9,786 bases of DNA from CAZUHK01 sp964620345 (GCA_964620345.1 CAZUHK010000126.1:1-9786); one strand, 5' to 3'; numbered from the stretch's first letter, positions 1-8,066 are shown. The notes: generated by a model not told the origin, from the sequence alone. A program made the numbers and translations.

Positions 1-49
1 GCCGCTGAAAAAGACAAACCCAAACCCCTGCAATACGCTTGTTTAAGGA

Positions 50-256
50 CTAGAGAATGTAGCGGCGGATGCCGTGCTTGAGTAGCGGGACGTTGAAGTT
101 GATGAGCAGCGCTGCTTTGAGTTGCGTGGCGCGGAGGTAGGAAAGCGTCTGGGCGGTAAACAGGTCGTTCAGTTGCTCCGCCGCTTCATCCAGCTTCGCG
201 TCGCCGCCGTGCCGAAAGGGAACGCACGATGGATCAAATGGCGTTTGCTCTTGCAT
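50..256 (-). pseudogene. GxxExxY-family (PD-(D/E)XK nuclease-like) protein, C-terminal relic
   Basis: The last ~45 residues of this 68-codon frame match the C-terminus of the GxxExxY family: E-x-LND-x-x-x-AQTLSYLRAT, then ALLINFNVPLLKHGI and a terminal RRYIL. Full members are about 120-130 residues and begin with a GxxExxY segment carrying the nuclease-like motif. That N-terminal half is absent here, and residues 1 to ~25 look unlike the family. The frame opens directly after a short tandem motif (257-284) and has no convincing ribosome binding site. The family is small and linked to the PD-(D/E)XK nuclease fold; its cellular role is not established. I read this as an internally deleted remnant rather than a working gene. 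A short functional protein is possible but unlikely, because the predicted catalytic half is missing. It lies just downstream of lysS on the same strand. Confidence 0.7.
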
Positions 257-284
257 GCCTTCGCGTCCTTCGCGCCTTCGTGGC
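257..284. repeat. Short CCTTCG-type tandem motif beside the GxxExxY relic
   Basis: Three imperfect copies of a ~9-nt unit (CCTTCGCGT, CCTTCGCGC, CTTCGTGG) lie between the lysS stop and the ATG of the GxxExxY remnant. Read on the minus strand this is the CCACGAAGGCGCGAAGG-like string that I recall occurring next to GxxExxY genes in many genomes. The repetition is visible directly. Its association with the gene family is from memory. Confidence 0.5.
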
Positions 285-288
285 TCCG

Positions 289-1872
289 CTATTCCCGCGT
301 TTGCTGCGGGCGCATGAGGGGGAAGAGGATGACATCGCGGATGCTGCGGGCGCCGGTGAGCAACATGACCAGGCGGTCGATGCCCAGGCCCATGCCGCCG
401 GCGGGGGGCATGCCGACCTTGAGCGCTTCGAGGAAGTCTTCGTCGATTCGCTGCTGCTCTTCGCGGTCGCCGACCTGTGCGCGGAAGTGTTCTTCCTGCA
501 CCGCCGGGTCGTTGAGTTCGGTGTAGCCGGGCGATATCTCCACGCCGTTGATCGCCAGCTCGTACACATCGGCGAAGTAGTCATCCTCGCGACATCGCCG
601 GGCCAGCGGAATAATCACACCCGGCACGTGCGTGACGAAGCATGGATCAATCAGCGTGGGTTCGACCAGCTTCTCGTACACTTCGACGAGCTGCTCAGCG
701 GGGCTGCCGTCGAGCTTGAGGTCTTTGCCGGGGTGGTCGGTGCGAAGCTTGTCGATCTGCGAATCGCTCAGCGGCTGTTTATCGAACGTCCAACCGGTCT
801 TGGCCTCGACCAGCTCGTCCATGCGCACCCGTCGCCAGGGGCGTTCGAGGTTGATCGTGCGTGTGGGCTTCTCGGTCGTGTCGGTTGAAGCCGACACGCC
901 ATGCTCGATCTTCAGCGTGCCCAGCACGTTCTGCGCCACGGTGCAGACCATGTCTTCGACCAGGTCGGTCATGGTTTGCCACGAGCCGAACGCCTCGTAG
1001 GCCTCGAGCATGGTGAACTCGGGGTTGTGGCGGGGGCTGATGCCTTCGTTGCGGAAGTTGCGGTTGATCTCGAAGACCTTGTGAAACCCGCCGACCAGCA
1101 GACGTTTGAGGTACAGCTCGGGCGCGATGCGCAGGTACAGCGGCAGGTCCAGGGCGTTGTGGTGCGTGGTGAACGGCCGGGCCGCGGCGCCGCCGTGGAT
1201 CGGCTGGAGCATCGGCGTTTCGACTTCCAGGTAGCCCCGGCCGCGCAGGTAGTCGCGGATCGCGTCGATGATGCGGATGCGCAGTTGCATCGCCTGCGCG
1301 ACCTGCGGGTTGGCGTAGAGATCGACGTAGCGTTTGCGGTATCGCAGCTCGGGGTCTTTAAGGCCGGCCCATTTCTCCGGCGGGGGGGCGAGTGACTTGC
1401 TGGCCATGGCGAACGCGCCGTCGCCGGCGGCCCAGATGGTGATCTCGCCGGTCTTGGTCGTGCCCAGCGGGCCTTGGACGACGACGATGTCGCCCAGGTC
1501 GGCCAGCTTGGCCAGTTGAAAGCTGGTCGGGTCGACGGACTTTTTGCTGATCGCGACCTGCAGGTCGCCGGTGGCGTCGCGCAGGGTGGCGAAGACGAGC
1601 TTGCCGATGTCGCGGTGCAGGACGACGCGGCCGGCGACCTTGACGATTGGACGATCGTCGGTGGCGCTGTCGTCTTTGTGGGCCTGGTCGGCCGGCTGGT
1701 CGTAGCGGTCGCGGGCGTCGGCCAGGCCGATCAGCCCTTGGACGGCCTGGCCGTAGGGATCGACGGCGAGCTGATCGCGCAGGCGGTCGAGCTTGATGCG
1801 GCGGTCGGCCTCGGGGCTGGTGCCGGGGGCGTCGGCGGCCGGGGCGTTGTCTTGATCGTGGGGTTGGGGCAT
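289..1872 (-). CDS. lysS: Lysine--tRNA ligase, class II
   Basis: This cytoplasmic enzyme charges tRNA-Lys with lysine using ATP. The 527-residue protein is slightly longer than the usual ~500. Residues ~75-160 form the OB-fold anticodon-binding domain (VAGRVVLHRDIGKLVFATLRD). Class II motif 1 surrounds GYLEVETPML (~213-222), motif 2 is FRNEG (273-277) plus RHNPEFTMLE (281-290), and motif 3 is GMGLGIDRL (493-501). The ATG at 1870-1872 is chosen because the conserved protein begins shortly after it. The frame stays open for 800 codons further upstream, but that extension is antisense to a membrane-protein gene and is low-complexity R/P/Q-rich, so it is not coding. No strong Shine-Dalgarno is visible. 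The segment EISPGYTELNDP (445-456) differs from the usual E-x-x-N-x-F/Y-x-ELND. It is transcribed divergently from the membrane-protein gene. Confidence 0.95.
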   Translation of the reverse strand: MPQPHDQDNAPAADAPGTSPEADRRIKLDRLRDQLAVDPYGQAVQGLIGLADARDRYDQPADQAHKDDSATDDRPIVKVAGRVVLHRDIGKLVFATLRDATGDLQVAISKKSVDPTSFQLAKLADLGDIVVVQGPLGTTKTGEITIWAAGDGAFAMASKSLAPPPEKWAGLKDPELRYRKRYVDLYANPQVAQAMQLRIRIIDAIRDYLRGRGYLEVETPMLQPIHGGAAARPFTTHHNALDLPLYLRIAPELYLKRLLVGGFHKVFEINRNFRNEGISPRHNPEFTMLEAYEAFGSWQTMTDLVEDMVCTVAQNVLGTLKIEHGVSASTDTTEKPTRTINLERPWRRVRMDELVEAKTGWTFDKQPLSDSQIDKLRTDHPGKDLKLDGSPAEQLVEVYEKLVEPTLIDPCFVTHVPGVIIPLARRCREDDYFADVYELAINGVEISPGYTELNDPAVQEEHFRAQVGDREEQQRIDEDFLEALKVGMPPAGGMGLGIDRLVMLLTGARSIRDVILFPLMRPQQTRE

Positions 1873-2018
1873 GACCGGCCTATCGTAGCCGCGGGCGGGG
1901 GGCTGACAAGCGCCGGGGTGCGGGCGTCTGGCGGGATGCGGCGGACATGCGGGGCACGCCCGGGCCGGGGACGGCCGGGCTCGCTGACGGCCGGGCGTTG
2001 GGCTGGTCGCCGTACGGT

Positions 2019-2024
2019 TATAAT
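2019..2024 (+). promoter_or_regulatory. Consensus -10 box (TATAAT) for a probably leaderless transcript
   Basis: TATAAT occurs 7 nt before the ATG at 2032, in otherwise very GC-rich DNA. Transcription normally starts 6-8 nt after a -10 box, which would be at the A of the ATG or one base before it. A partial -35 (TTGGGC, 1998-2003) sits 15 nt upstream. The core TTATAA (2018-2023) is palindromic, so the same patch could also serve lysS on the other strand (TATAAC, 2017-2022), although no -35 is evident there. The absence of a Shine-Dalgarno before the ATG agrees with a leaderless start. Confidence 0.55.
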
Positions 2025-2031
2025 CGCCGCG

Positions 2032-4026
2032 ATGGGTGATGGCATCGAGCAACGCGGGCGCGGGGCGCGATGGATCGAGCGCCTGGTGCTGCTGATCGCG
2101 GGCGCCGCCGCGCTGACGTTGGCCACCCGCGTTCAGAGCACCGAAGACCTCGGCTACCACCTGGCGTACGGCCAGACGTTCTGGCAGAGCGGGCGGATCG
2201 TCGACGATGCCAGCTTCGTCCACCCCGTCCCGGCGGCCGGGGAAACCGACCCGGCGCGCCTGCCGCCGGGCGCCTGGTTCGACGACGCGGGGCGATACCG
2301 CTTTGTCAACGCCAACTGGCTCAGTCAGGTGCTCATGTCCCTGACCTGGCGCATGGGCGGGGGCGTGGCGCTGAGCGCGCTGGCGGTGGCGCTGCTGGCC
2401 CTGGCGCTTTGGGCGCAGGCCGGGGCGCTGCGCGAGCGCGGCGTGGGGTGGGCGATGATCGGGCTGGCGTGGCTGGCCACGGCGCTGGTGGCCGATGAGC
2501 GGTTGAACCTGCGCCCCGAGCTGTTCGCGTTCGTCGCGATGGCCGCGCTGCTGTGGCTGCTGGCCGGGGCGTTGAGCGGGCGGCGGTGTGTCGCGGCGGT
2601 GGCGATCCAACTGCTGCTGGTAAACCTGCACGGCTCGTGGCCGCTGGGCTTGGCGCTGGGCGCGACGATGGCCGCGGGCGCGGGGCTTCGGTGGATCGTG
2701 TTCGCCGGCGACCGGGCCGACCTCGCGCCACGGCTGCGGCGCTTCGCGGTGCTGCTGCCGGCGTTCGCCGCGGTGTCGGTGGTCCATCCCGCGACATGGC
2801 GCAACGCCCTGATGCCCTGGCAGACGCTGGCGTATCTCGATCGGTATTCGATCATCGGCCGGGAGTCGGTGACGGTGAGCGACCTGGCCGGCGGCCTGCA
2901 CCCGTGGGCGACGGTCGGCGAGCTGCGCGCCACGCTCGCGGGCGTGGACGACGCGATCGCCCCGGCCGCGTTCGTGGCGCTGGTCGCTGCGGCGATCGTC
3001 GCGAGCGTGGGCCTGCTGATCGGCCGGCGGTGGGGGTGGCTGCTGGCCGCGGGGTTGTTCGCCGCGGTGGGGTTTGGCATGCGGCGGAACATCGCGCCCG
3101 CGGCGCTCGGCCTGGCCCCGGCCGCCGCGCTCGGCCTGCACCTGCTGGGCCAGGCCCTGCGGCGGCGCGGGGGCGCGGCGGCCGCGACGATCGGCGGGCG
3201 CGGGGCCGTGGCGGCCCTGGTGATCGTCGGGGGCTCGGCCGTCCTGGCCGGCGTCGTGACGCAGCGCTGGTACGTCGCTCAGCGCGTGCCGTGGCGCCTG
3301 GGCCTCGGGCTGGACGCGACGCGCCTTCACCGTGATGCGGGCCGATGGATGAGCCGAAACCTGCCCGACCGCCACGCGGTGTTCACCACGTTCGACAATT
3401 CCTCGGCCGCGCTGTTCGCCTCGCGGCGTGTTTCGGCGGTGCCGCTGCTGACCAACACCTGGGCCCAGCCGCCGGCGCGGATGACGCGGGTGCTGGGCGC
3501 GGGGCTGGACGCGGCGCGTGGCGCGGCGTTGCTGGATGAATGGGGCTACGACCTGGCGCTGTTGCCTTGGCGGCGGCAGACGACGCGCGGGCTGATCGTG
3601 AAGCTCAGCCGCGACCCGCGCTGGGCGGTGGTCTGGCTCGGGCCGCGGGCGGTGCTGTTCGCAAGGGTTGGGCCGCTCGAAGATCTGGTGCGCGCGCACC
3701 GGCTGACCGGGCGTGCGCTCGCGGTCGAGCCCCTGCTGGCCGCGGCACGCTCGGCCGACCCGGCCGGCCACACGGCGCTGCTCGACACCGCCGGGCTGCT
3801 CGAGGCGCTGGGCTGGTATGAGCCGGCCGTCACCGCGTGGCGCGCGGTGCTCGACGCGATGCCCCGATCCATCGAGGCCCACGAGCGGCTGGCCTACTGT
3901 CTCATGCGGCTGGCGCTGCGCCAACGCAAGGCGGGCAACGCTCAATGGCAGCGGCTGAACGACGAAGCCAAGCGGCTGGATGAGGCGCGACAGCAGCTCA
4001 CCGCCCCGCCCGACCCGTTCGAGTAG
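2032..4026 (+). CDS. Polytopic membrane protein, GT-C-like, with C-terminal TPR segment
   Basis: This 664-residue protein has about ten hydrophobic segments between residues ~15 and 410 (for example ~15-32, 110-130, 138-155, 163-182, 236-252, 310-332, 335-350, 354-376 and 390-410). After the first segment comes an exposed loop with TEDLGYHLAYGQTFWQSG (37-54) and FVNANWLSQVL (91-101). That order resembles the acidic first loop of GT-C glycosyltransferases and related planctomycete membrane proteins. NLHGSW (198-203) is another family-like motif. Residues ~430-545 are soluble and end with LLDEWGYDLALLPW and WAVVWLGPRAVLFAR, a pattern seen in the extracytoplasmic domain of these proteins. Residues ~580-650 are helical and TPR-like. 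The start at 2032 follows a TATAAT box directly. The frame is open upstream to 1474, but only antisense to lysS. Lipid-linked sugar transfer is inferred from the fold resemblance; no substrate can be named. Confidence 0.8.
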   Translation: MGDGIEQRGRGARWIERLVLLIAGAAALTLATRVQSTEDLGYHLAYGQTFWQSGRIVDDASFVHPVPAAGETDPARLPPGAWFDDAGRYRFVNANWLSQVLMSLTWRMGGGVALSALAVALLALALWAQAGALRERGVGWAMIGLAWLATALVADERLNLRPELFAFVAMAALLWLLAGALSGRRCVAAVAIQLLLVNLHGSWPLGLALGATMAAGAGLRWIVFAGDRADLAPRLRRFAVLLPAFAAVSVVHPATWRNALMPWQTLAYLDRYSIIGRESVTVSDLAGGLHPWATVGELRATLAGVDDAIAPAAFVALVAAAIVASVGLLIGRRWGWLLAAGLFAAVGFGMRRNIAPAALGLAPAAALGLHLLGQALRRRGGAAAATIGGRGAVAALVIVGGSAVLAGVVTQRWYVAQRVPWRLGLGLDATRLHRDAGRWMSRNLPDRHAVFTTFDNSSAALFASRRVSAVPLLTNTWAQPPARMTRVLGAGLDAARGAALLDEWGYDLALLPWRRQTTRGLIVKLSRDPRWAVVWLGPRAVLFARVGPLEDLVRAHRLTGRALAVEPLLAAARSADPAGHTALLDTAGLLEALGWYEPAVTAWRAVLDAMPRSIEAHERLAYCLMRLALRQRKAGNAQWQRLNDEAKRLDEARQQLTAPPDPFE

Positions 4027-4107
4027 CGGCGCTTTTGTCGCGGCCGACGCTGGCCGATAAACCGATGAACCCCCGCGCCGCCCGTCCGACCGATTGGAGT
4101 GAACGAA

Positions 4108-5208
4108 ATGAGTGACATCGTCAAACGCATCGGCGTGCTCACCGGCGGCGGCGACTGCCCCGGCCTCAACGCCGTCATCCGGGCCGTGACCAAGTCCGCC
4201 CTGTTCGGCCACCACCTCGAAGTCATGGGCATCGAGGACAGCTTCCTGGGCATCCTCGAAAACCGCATCCACCGGCTCCAGTCATCCGATGTGTCGAACA
4301 TCCTCACGCTCGGCGGCACCATCCTGGGCTCATCCAACAAGTGCAACCCCCAGCACTACCCCGTCAGCACCGACGCCGAGGGCAACCCGATCTTCGAAGA
4401 CCTGACCGACCTGGCCCTGCGCAACCTGCGGCGGCACGAGATCGACGCGCTGGTCGTGATCGGCGGCGACGGCACGATGAGCGGCGCGGCCAACTTCGTT
4501 CACCACGGCGTCAACTGCATCGGCGTGCCCAAGACGATCGACAACGACCTGGTCGGCACGGACGTCACGTTCGGCTTCGCCACCGCGGTGTCGATCGCCA
4601 CCGAGGCCCTGGACCGCATCCACACCACCGCCGCCAGCCACCACCGCGCCATGGTCGTCGAGGTCATGGGTCGCAACGCCGGCTGGCTCGCCCTGCACTC
4701 GGGCATCGCCTCGGGCAGCGATGTCATCCTCCTGCCGGAGATCCCCTACGACCTGGGCAAGGTCTGCGACACCGTCGTCGGCCGCTCGCGTCACGGCAAA
4801 CGGTTCACCATCCTCTGCGTCAGCGAAGGCGCCAAGCCGATCGGCGGCGAACAGACCGTCGGCACGTACGACCCGACCAGCCCCGACCCGATCCGCCTGG
4901 GCGGGGTGGGCAAGGTCGTGGCCGAGCGGATCGAACAGCAGACCGGCATCGAGACCCGCTGCACGGTGCTGGGCCACGTGCAGCGTGGCGGCACGCCGGT
5001 GCACACCGACCGCGTGCTGGGCACGGAGTTCGGCCACGCCGCGGTCGAAGCGCTCATGGCCGGCAAGCGTAACCGCCTGATCGTCATGCAGGGCCGCACC
5101 GTCAACGACATCGATCTGCTGCGCGCGGCGGACAAGCAGCGGACCGTCCCGCTGGATCACCCCCTGATCGCCGCGGCCCGCGCGGTGGGCACCGACTTCG
5201 GCGATTGA
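4108..5208 (+). CDS. pfkA: 6-phosphofructokinase (PfkA family, mixed-substrate type)
   Basis: This enzyme phosphorylates fructose 6-phosphate to the 1,6-bisphosphate in glycolysis. The 366-residue protein is in the range of the mixed-substrate PFK group. Visible motifs are LTGGGDCPGLNAVIR (11-25), IGGDGT (118-123), PKTIDND (141-147, with the catalytic-base Asp of TIDND), EVMGRNAGWLAL (185-196), LPEIP (209-213) and GHVQRGG (289-295). The residue after GGD is Gly122 and the residue before TIDND is Lys142. Gly at the first site fits ATP use, while Lys at the second is shared with PPi enzymes and some ATP enzymes, so the phosphoryl donor is undecided. ATG 4108 is preferred because GGAG (4096-4099) lies 8 nt upstream; an in-frame GTG at 4099 overlaps that site. 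A weak promoter-like pair (TTGTCG 4035-4040, GATAAA 4056-4061, 15-nt spacer) lies upstream. Confidence 0.93.
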   Translation: MSDIVKRIGVLTGGGDCPGLNAVIRAVTKSALFGHHLEVMGIEDSFLGILENRIHRLQSSDVSNILTLGGTILGSSNKCNPQHYPVSTDAEGNPIFEDLTDLALRNLRRHEIDALVVIGGDGTMSGAANFVHHGVNCIGVPKTIDNDLVGTDVTFGFATAVSIATEALDRIHTTAASHHRAMVVEVMGRNAGWLALHSGIASGSDVILLPEIPYDLGKVCDTVVGRSRHGKRFTILCVSEGAKPIGGEQTVGTYDPTSPDPIRLGGVGKVVAERIEQQTGIETRCTVLGHVQRGGTPVHTDRVLGTEFGHAAVEALMAGKRNRLIVMQGRTVNDIDLLRAADKQRTVPLDHPLIAAARAVGTDFGD

Positions 5209-5252
5209 GCCGAGGCCGCGGGGCGCGCGTGGGGCGGCGGGGGGCCGATGCA

Positions 5253-5271
5253 ATCGCACAATCCGTGCGAT
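5253..5271. other. Perfect 7-bp inverted repeat between pfkA and the TPR genes
   Basis: ATCGCAC and GTGCGAT are separated by AATCC. No T-run follows on either strand, so it is a poor intrinsic terminator. It could be an RNA hairpin at the pfkA 3' end, an operator-like site for the TPR genes, or chance. Confidence 0.35.
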
Positions 5272-5358
5272 CGAAGTTAACCGCCCAGTCGTTACAGCCG
5301 ATACCCCTTCACAGATCGACCGCATCGCCCGCAGGTCGTGCGTGAAGGAGACGCCGCG

Positions 5359-6567
5359 ATGGATCGTTGGACGGCCCGGATCACCAGGGCTTTGGCACGC
5401 TGGGGGTCGCGGCGCGCGCGGCGCCGGCCGCGGGTCGATCCGCCGCGCCGCCGCGAGCACAGTCACCTGCGGACCGTGCGGGAGCTGCTCGCGGCCGAGG
5501 CGTGCGGGCAGGCCCGGCTCGCGCTGGCGCGGCACGATGACCACACGGCGCAGCGGCAGCTCGATCACGCCGCGGGCATCTGCGCGACGCACCCGCAGGT
5601 GGTGGAGCTGCGCGCCCGCCTGGCGCTCGACGCCGGCGACCCGGCCGCCGCGCTGGCGGCCCTGGAGCGACTGGCCCGGCCCAACGCGCGGCACCGGATG
5701 CTGATGCAGTTCGCCCGGCTGCAGACCGGCCGGCGCGCGATGGCCCAGCTCGACCTGCACGAATGGTCGCGCCAGGCCAACTGCCCCCCCGCGGCCCGCG
5801 TGCTGCTGGCCTGGCTGTTCTGGCAGGACGGCGCCGCCGACGCCGCCCGCGCCACCCTGCGCCGCCGGCCCGAACTCGAACACGACGCCCAGGCCCTGCA
5901 GCTCCGCCTGCTCATCGAGCTCGACGCGAACCACGCCAACGCCGCCGACCGCGTCGCCAACCGCCTGCGCCTGCGCCACGGGCACGACCCCCAGGTGCGG
6001 CGATTCCTGCACACCCTCCACGGCCCGGCGCCCGATGAACGCGCGATGCCCACGCTCGCGATGATCGACGAACTGGCCGGCGACCTGGCGCGCCGGCCGC
6101 GGCTGATCCCCACGCTCGTGGTCGCCCAGCGCCATCGGCCCAACGCCGGGCGGATCGAACTGCTCCGCCGCGCCATGGCGCGCATTGTCGACGACCTGGC
6201 CGACCCGACCGACGCCCTGGCGGCCCTGGCCGAGCTGGCGCACCTGGCCGGCGACGCCGACGACGCCCGACGCTGGGCCCGGCGCGGCCTGCGACGCCGG
6301 CCCTACGCGGCCCGGCTGGCGCTGCTGCTGGACGAACTGGCCGACGCCGAGCCCGCTGAATCGCCCCAGTCCGGCCCGCCGCCGGTGGCGATCCTCCGCC
6401 AGGTCGCCCAGACCCACCCCGACTACGCCGACGTGCAGCACCGGCTGGTGATGCGCTACCACCGCCTGGGCCTGGGCGAGCTGGCGCGGCGGCAACTGGG
6501 CCGCTGGCGGCGTCGTCGGCCCGCCGATCCGCTGGCCCAACGCACCCAACGGGAATTGGCCGCATGA
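5359..6567 (+). CDS. TPR-repeat protein (first of a coupled pair)
   Basis: This 402-residue, Ala/Arg/Leu-rich helical protein has degenerate TPR units: around residues 45-105 (ALARHDDHTAQRQLDHAAG, then RLALDAGDPAAALAALERL), ~145-215, ~285-325 and ~345-400. The last unit contains HPDYADVQHRLVMRYHRLG (353-371). No signal peptide or membrane helix is visible. Residues ~16-35 are strongly basic, which could contact nucleic acid or membrane, or may simply reflect GC bias. ATG 5359 is chosen because AAGGAG (5345-5350) stands 8 nt before it; the in-frame GTG at 5338 would lie upstream of that site. Its stop overlaps the next start as ATGA. TPR proteins are usually protein-binding scaffolds. No partner or pathway can be named; co-expression with pfkA is possible but separated by a 150-nt gap. 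Confidence 0.85.
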   Translation: MDRWTARITRALARWGSRRARRRPRVDPPRRREHSHLRTVRELLAAEACGQARLALARHDDHTAQRQLDHAAGICATHPQVVELRARLALDAGDPAAALAALERLARPNARHRMLMQFARLQTGRRAMAQLDLHEWSRQANCPPAARVLLAWLFWQDGAADAARATLRRRPELEHDAQALQLRLLIELDANHANAADRVANRLRLRHGHDPQVRRFLHTLHGPAPDERAMPTLAMIDELAGDLARRPRLIPTLVVAQRHRPNAGRIELLRRAMARIVDDLADPTDALAALAELAHLAGDADDARRWARRGLRRRPYAARLALLLDELADAEPAESPQSGPPPVAILRQVAQTHPDYADVQHRLVMRYHRLGLGELARRQLGRWRRRRPADPLAQRTQRELAA

Positions 6568-8066
6568 CCCCGACTCAGCGACACGATGCGTTCGCCACGC
6601 TGCGCCACGCCCGCCGACAGCTCGCGCTGGGCCGACCCGCGGCCGCGGCGGCGATCGCCGGGCGACTGGCCCAGCGCTGGCCGGCGTTCGTGCCGGCGCG
6701 GCTGCTGCTGGCGCGCATCGACCTGGCCGCCGAGCGACCCGAGGCCGCGATGGCTCACCTCGACACCGCCGACTGGTACCTGCGCGCCGACGTGGGCTCG
6801 CACCGGCGCCTGCGGCGGGCGCTGCTGCTGCGCGGCCAGGCGCTGATGCAACTGGACCGACCCGACGACGCCGCCGAGGCATGGCGCGCCGCGCTGCAAC
6901 TCGAGCCGCGCTGCGCCACGGCGCTGCGCCGACTGGCGCGGTGGGAACTCGACCACGACCGCCCCGCCGCGGGGTTGAAGCTCGCCGGGCAACTGCTGAA
7001 CTGCCACGGCCCCAAGCCGGCGAACCTCGGGCTGCTGGCCGACGCGGCCGAGGCCGCCGGCGAGATCGACCAGGCGCTGGACGCGCTGGCCAAGCTGCGC
7101 CGCGGTCGGGCCGCGACGCCGCGGCAGGCCCGACTGCTGGCCCGCGCCGGCCGCGAGGCCGAGGCGCTGGACGCCTACGCCGCGCTGATCGATCAACACC
7201 CCCACGACATCGACTTGCTCGTCGAATCCATCGCGGTTCACGAACGGCTGGGCGAGCAGACCGCGTTGCGCCGCCGCCTCGACGCGGCGCAACGCACCGA
7301 ACCGAACGACCGTGCCCTGGCCGCGGCGATCGCGACGCAGCACATGCGGCTGGGCCACTTCGCCGCGGCCGGCCGGGCCTGGTGGCGACTGGCGCGTGCC
7401 GGCGACAACGCCGCGGCGTGGGCCCACGCCCTGGTGTGCGCCGCGTGCGAGTCGCGCCATCGCCTGATGCAGCGCTTCACCGCCGGCCTCGACCGCGCCG
7501 AGCCGGACGACACGGCGCGGCGGCGCCTGGTCACGGTCGCGTGGGCGGTGGCGACGCCCGGCCAGACTCGGCGCTGTTTCGTCGAGCACCACGGCGAGCC
7601 CGACCAGGCCGGGCCGCTGACCTGCCTGATCGCCGAGGCCCAGGAGGTGTTCGAGCAGGTGCTCGACGAGCACGAGCATTACGCCGACCTGCACTACCAC
7701 CTGAGCGTCTGCCACGGCGCCCGCGGCGAGCGCGCGGGTCAGGCCGAGTGCCTGGACCGGGCGTTGGGGCTGAACCCCGGCTACCTCGCCGCGGCCGAGG
7801 CGCGGGTCGCCCTGCTGCTGGCCCGGCGTCGCTTCAAGCAGGCGTCGCGCATCATCGCCGCCGCCGAGGCCGCCAAAGGCCCCGGCCAGACCCTCTGCGC
7901 CATGCACCTGGCCCTGGCCGCGGCACGCGATCAGCCGGCCGACGCGAACGATCCGCACACCCTCGAACACGCCGCACGCCTGCTCGACGACGCCCACCTC
8001 GACGCTCAGGCCCGTACCCTGCGCACGCGGAGCACCGCCCCTGCCCACACCGCCGCCGCGGCGTGA
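6564..8066 (+). CDS. TPR-repeat protein (second of a coupled pair)
   Basis: This 500-residue soluble helical protein is made largely of TPR-type repeats. The clearest are residues ~84-120 (ALLLRGQALMQLDRPDDA, followed by WRAALQLEP), ~190-215, ~255-280 and ~370-410. The last reads YADLHYHLSVCHGARGERAG and then ECLDRALGLNPGYLAA. Its ATG overlaps the preceding TGA (ATGA), so translation by re-initiation is expected and no separate ribosome binding site is needed. It shares the H-x-x-YAD-x-x-x-x-L block with the end of the upstream protein, suggesting relatedness or interaction. Cysteines at ~292-295 and 383 are isolated and do not form an obvious metal site. No signal peptide or enzymatic domain is visible. 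The function is unknown; a scaffold or assembly role is inferred only from the repeats. Confidence 0.87.
   Translation: MTPTQRHDAFATLRHARRQLALGRPAAAAAIAGRLAQRWPAFVPARLLLARIDLAAERPEAAMAHLDTADWYLRADVGSHRRLRRALLLRGQALMQLDRPDDAAEAWRAALQLEPRCATALRRLARWELDHDRPAAGLKLAGQLLNCHGPKPANLGLLADAAEAAGEIDQALDALAKLRRGRAATPRQARLLARAGREAEALDAYAALIDQHPHDIDLLVESIAVHERLGEQTALRRRLDAAQRTEPNDRALAAAIATQHMRLGHFAAAGRAWWRLARAGDNAAAWAHALVCAACESRHRLMQRFTAGLDRAEPDDTARRRLVTVAWAVATPGQTRRCFVEHHGEPDQAGPLTCLIAEAQEVFEQVLDEHEHYADLHYHLSVCHGARGERAGQAECLDRALGLNPGYLAAAEARVALLLARRRFKQASRIIAAAEAAKGPGQTLCAMHLALAAARDQPADANDPHTLEHAARLLDDAHLDAQARTLRTRSTAPAHTAAAA

Noticed and set aside
1873..4272. A frame of 800 further codons open upstream of lysS on the minus strand
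   Set aside because: It lies antisense to the membrane-protein gene, is low-complexity R/P/Q/A-rich, and shows no conserved motif. Long antisense frames are expected at this GC content.
5253..5271. Hairpin after pfkA as an intrinsic terminator
   Set aside because: There is no T-run on either strand after the 7-bp stem, so it is listed only as an inverted repeat.
4330..6882. 850-codon minus-strand frame opposite pfkA and the TPR genes
   Set aside because: The plus-strand genes have clear families and ribosome binding sites, while this frame is G/R/V/Q-biased with no recognisable domain. It is a GC-driven shadow.
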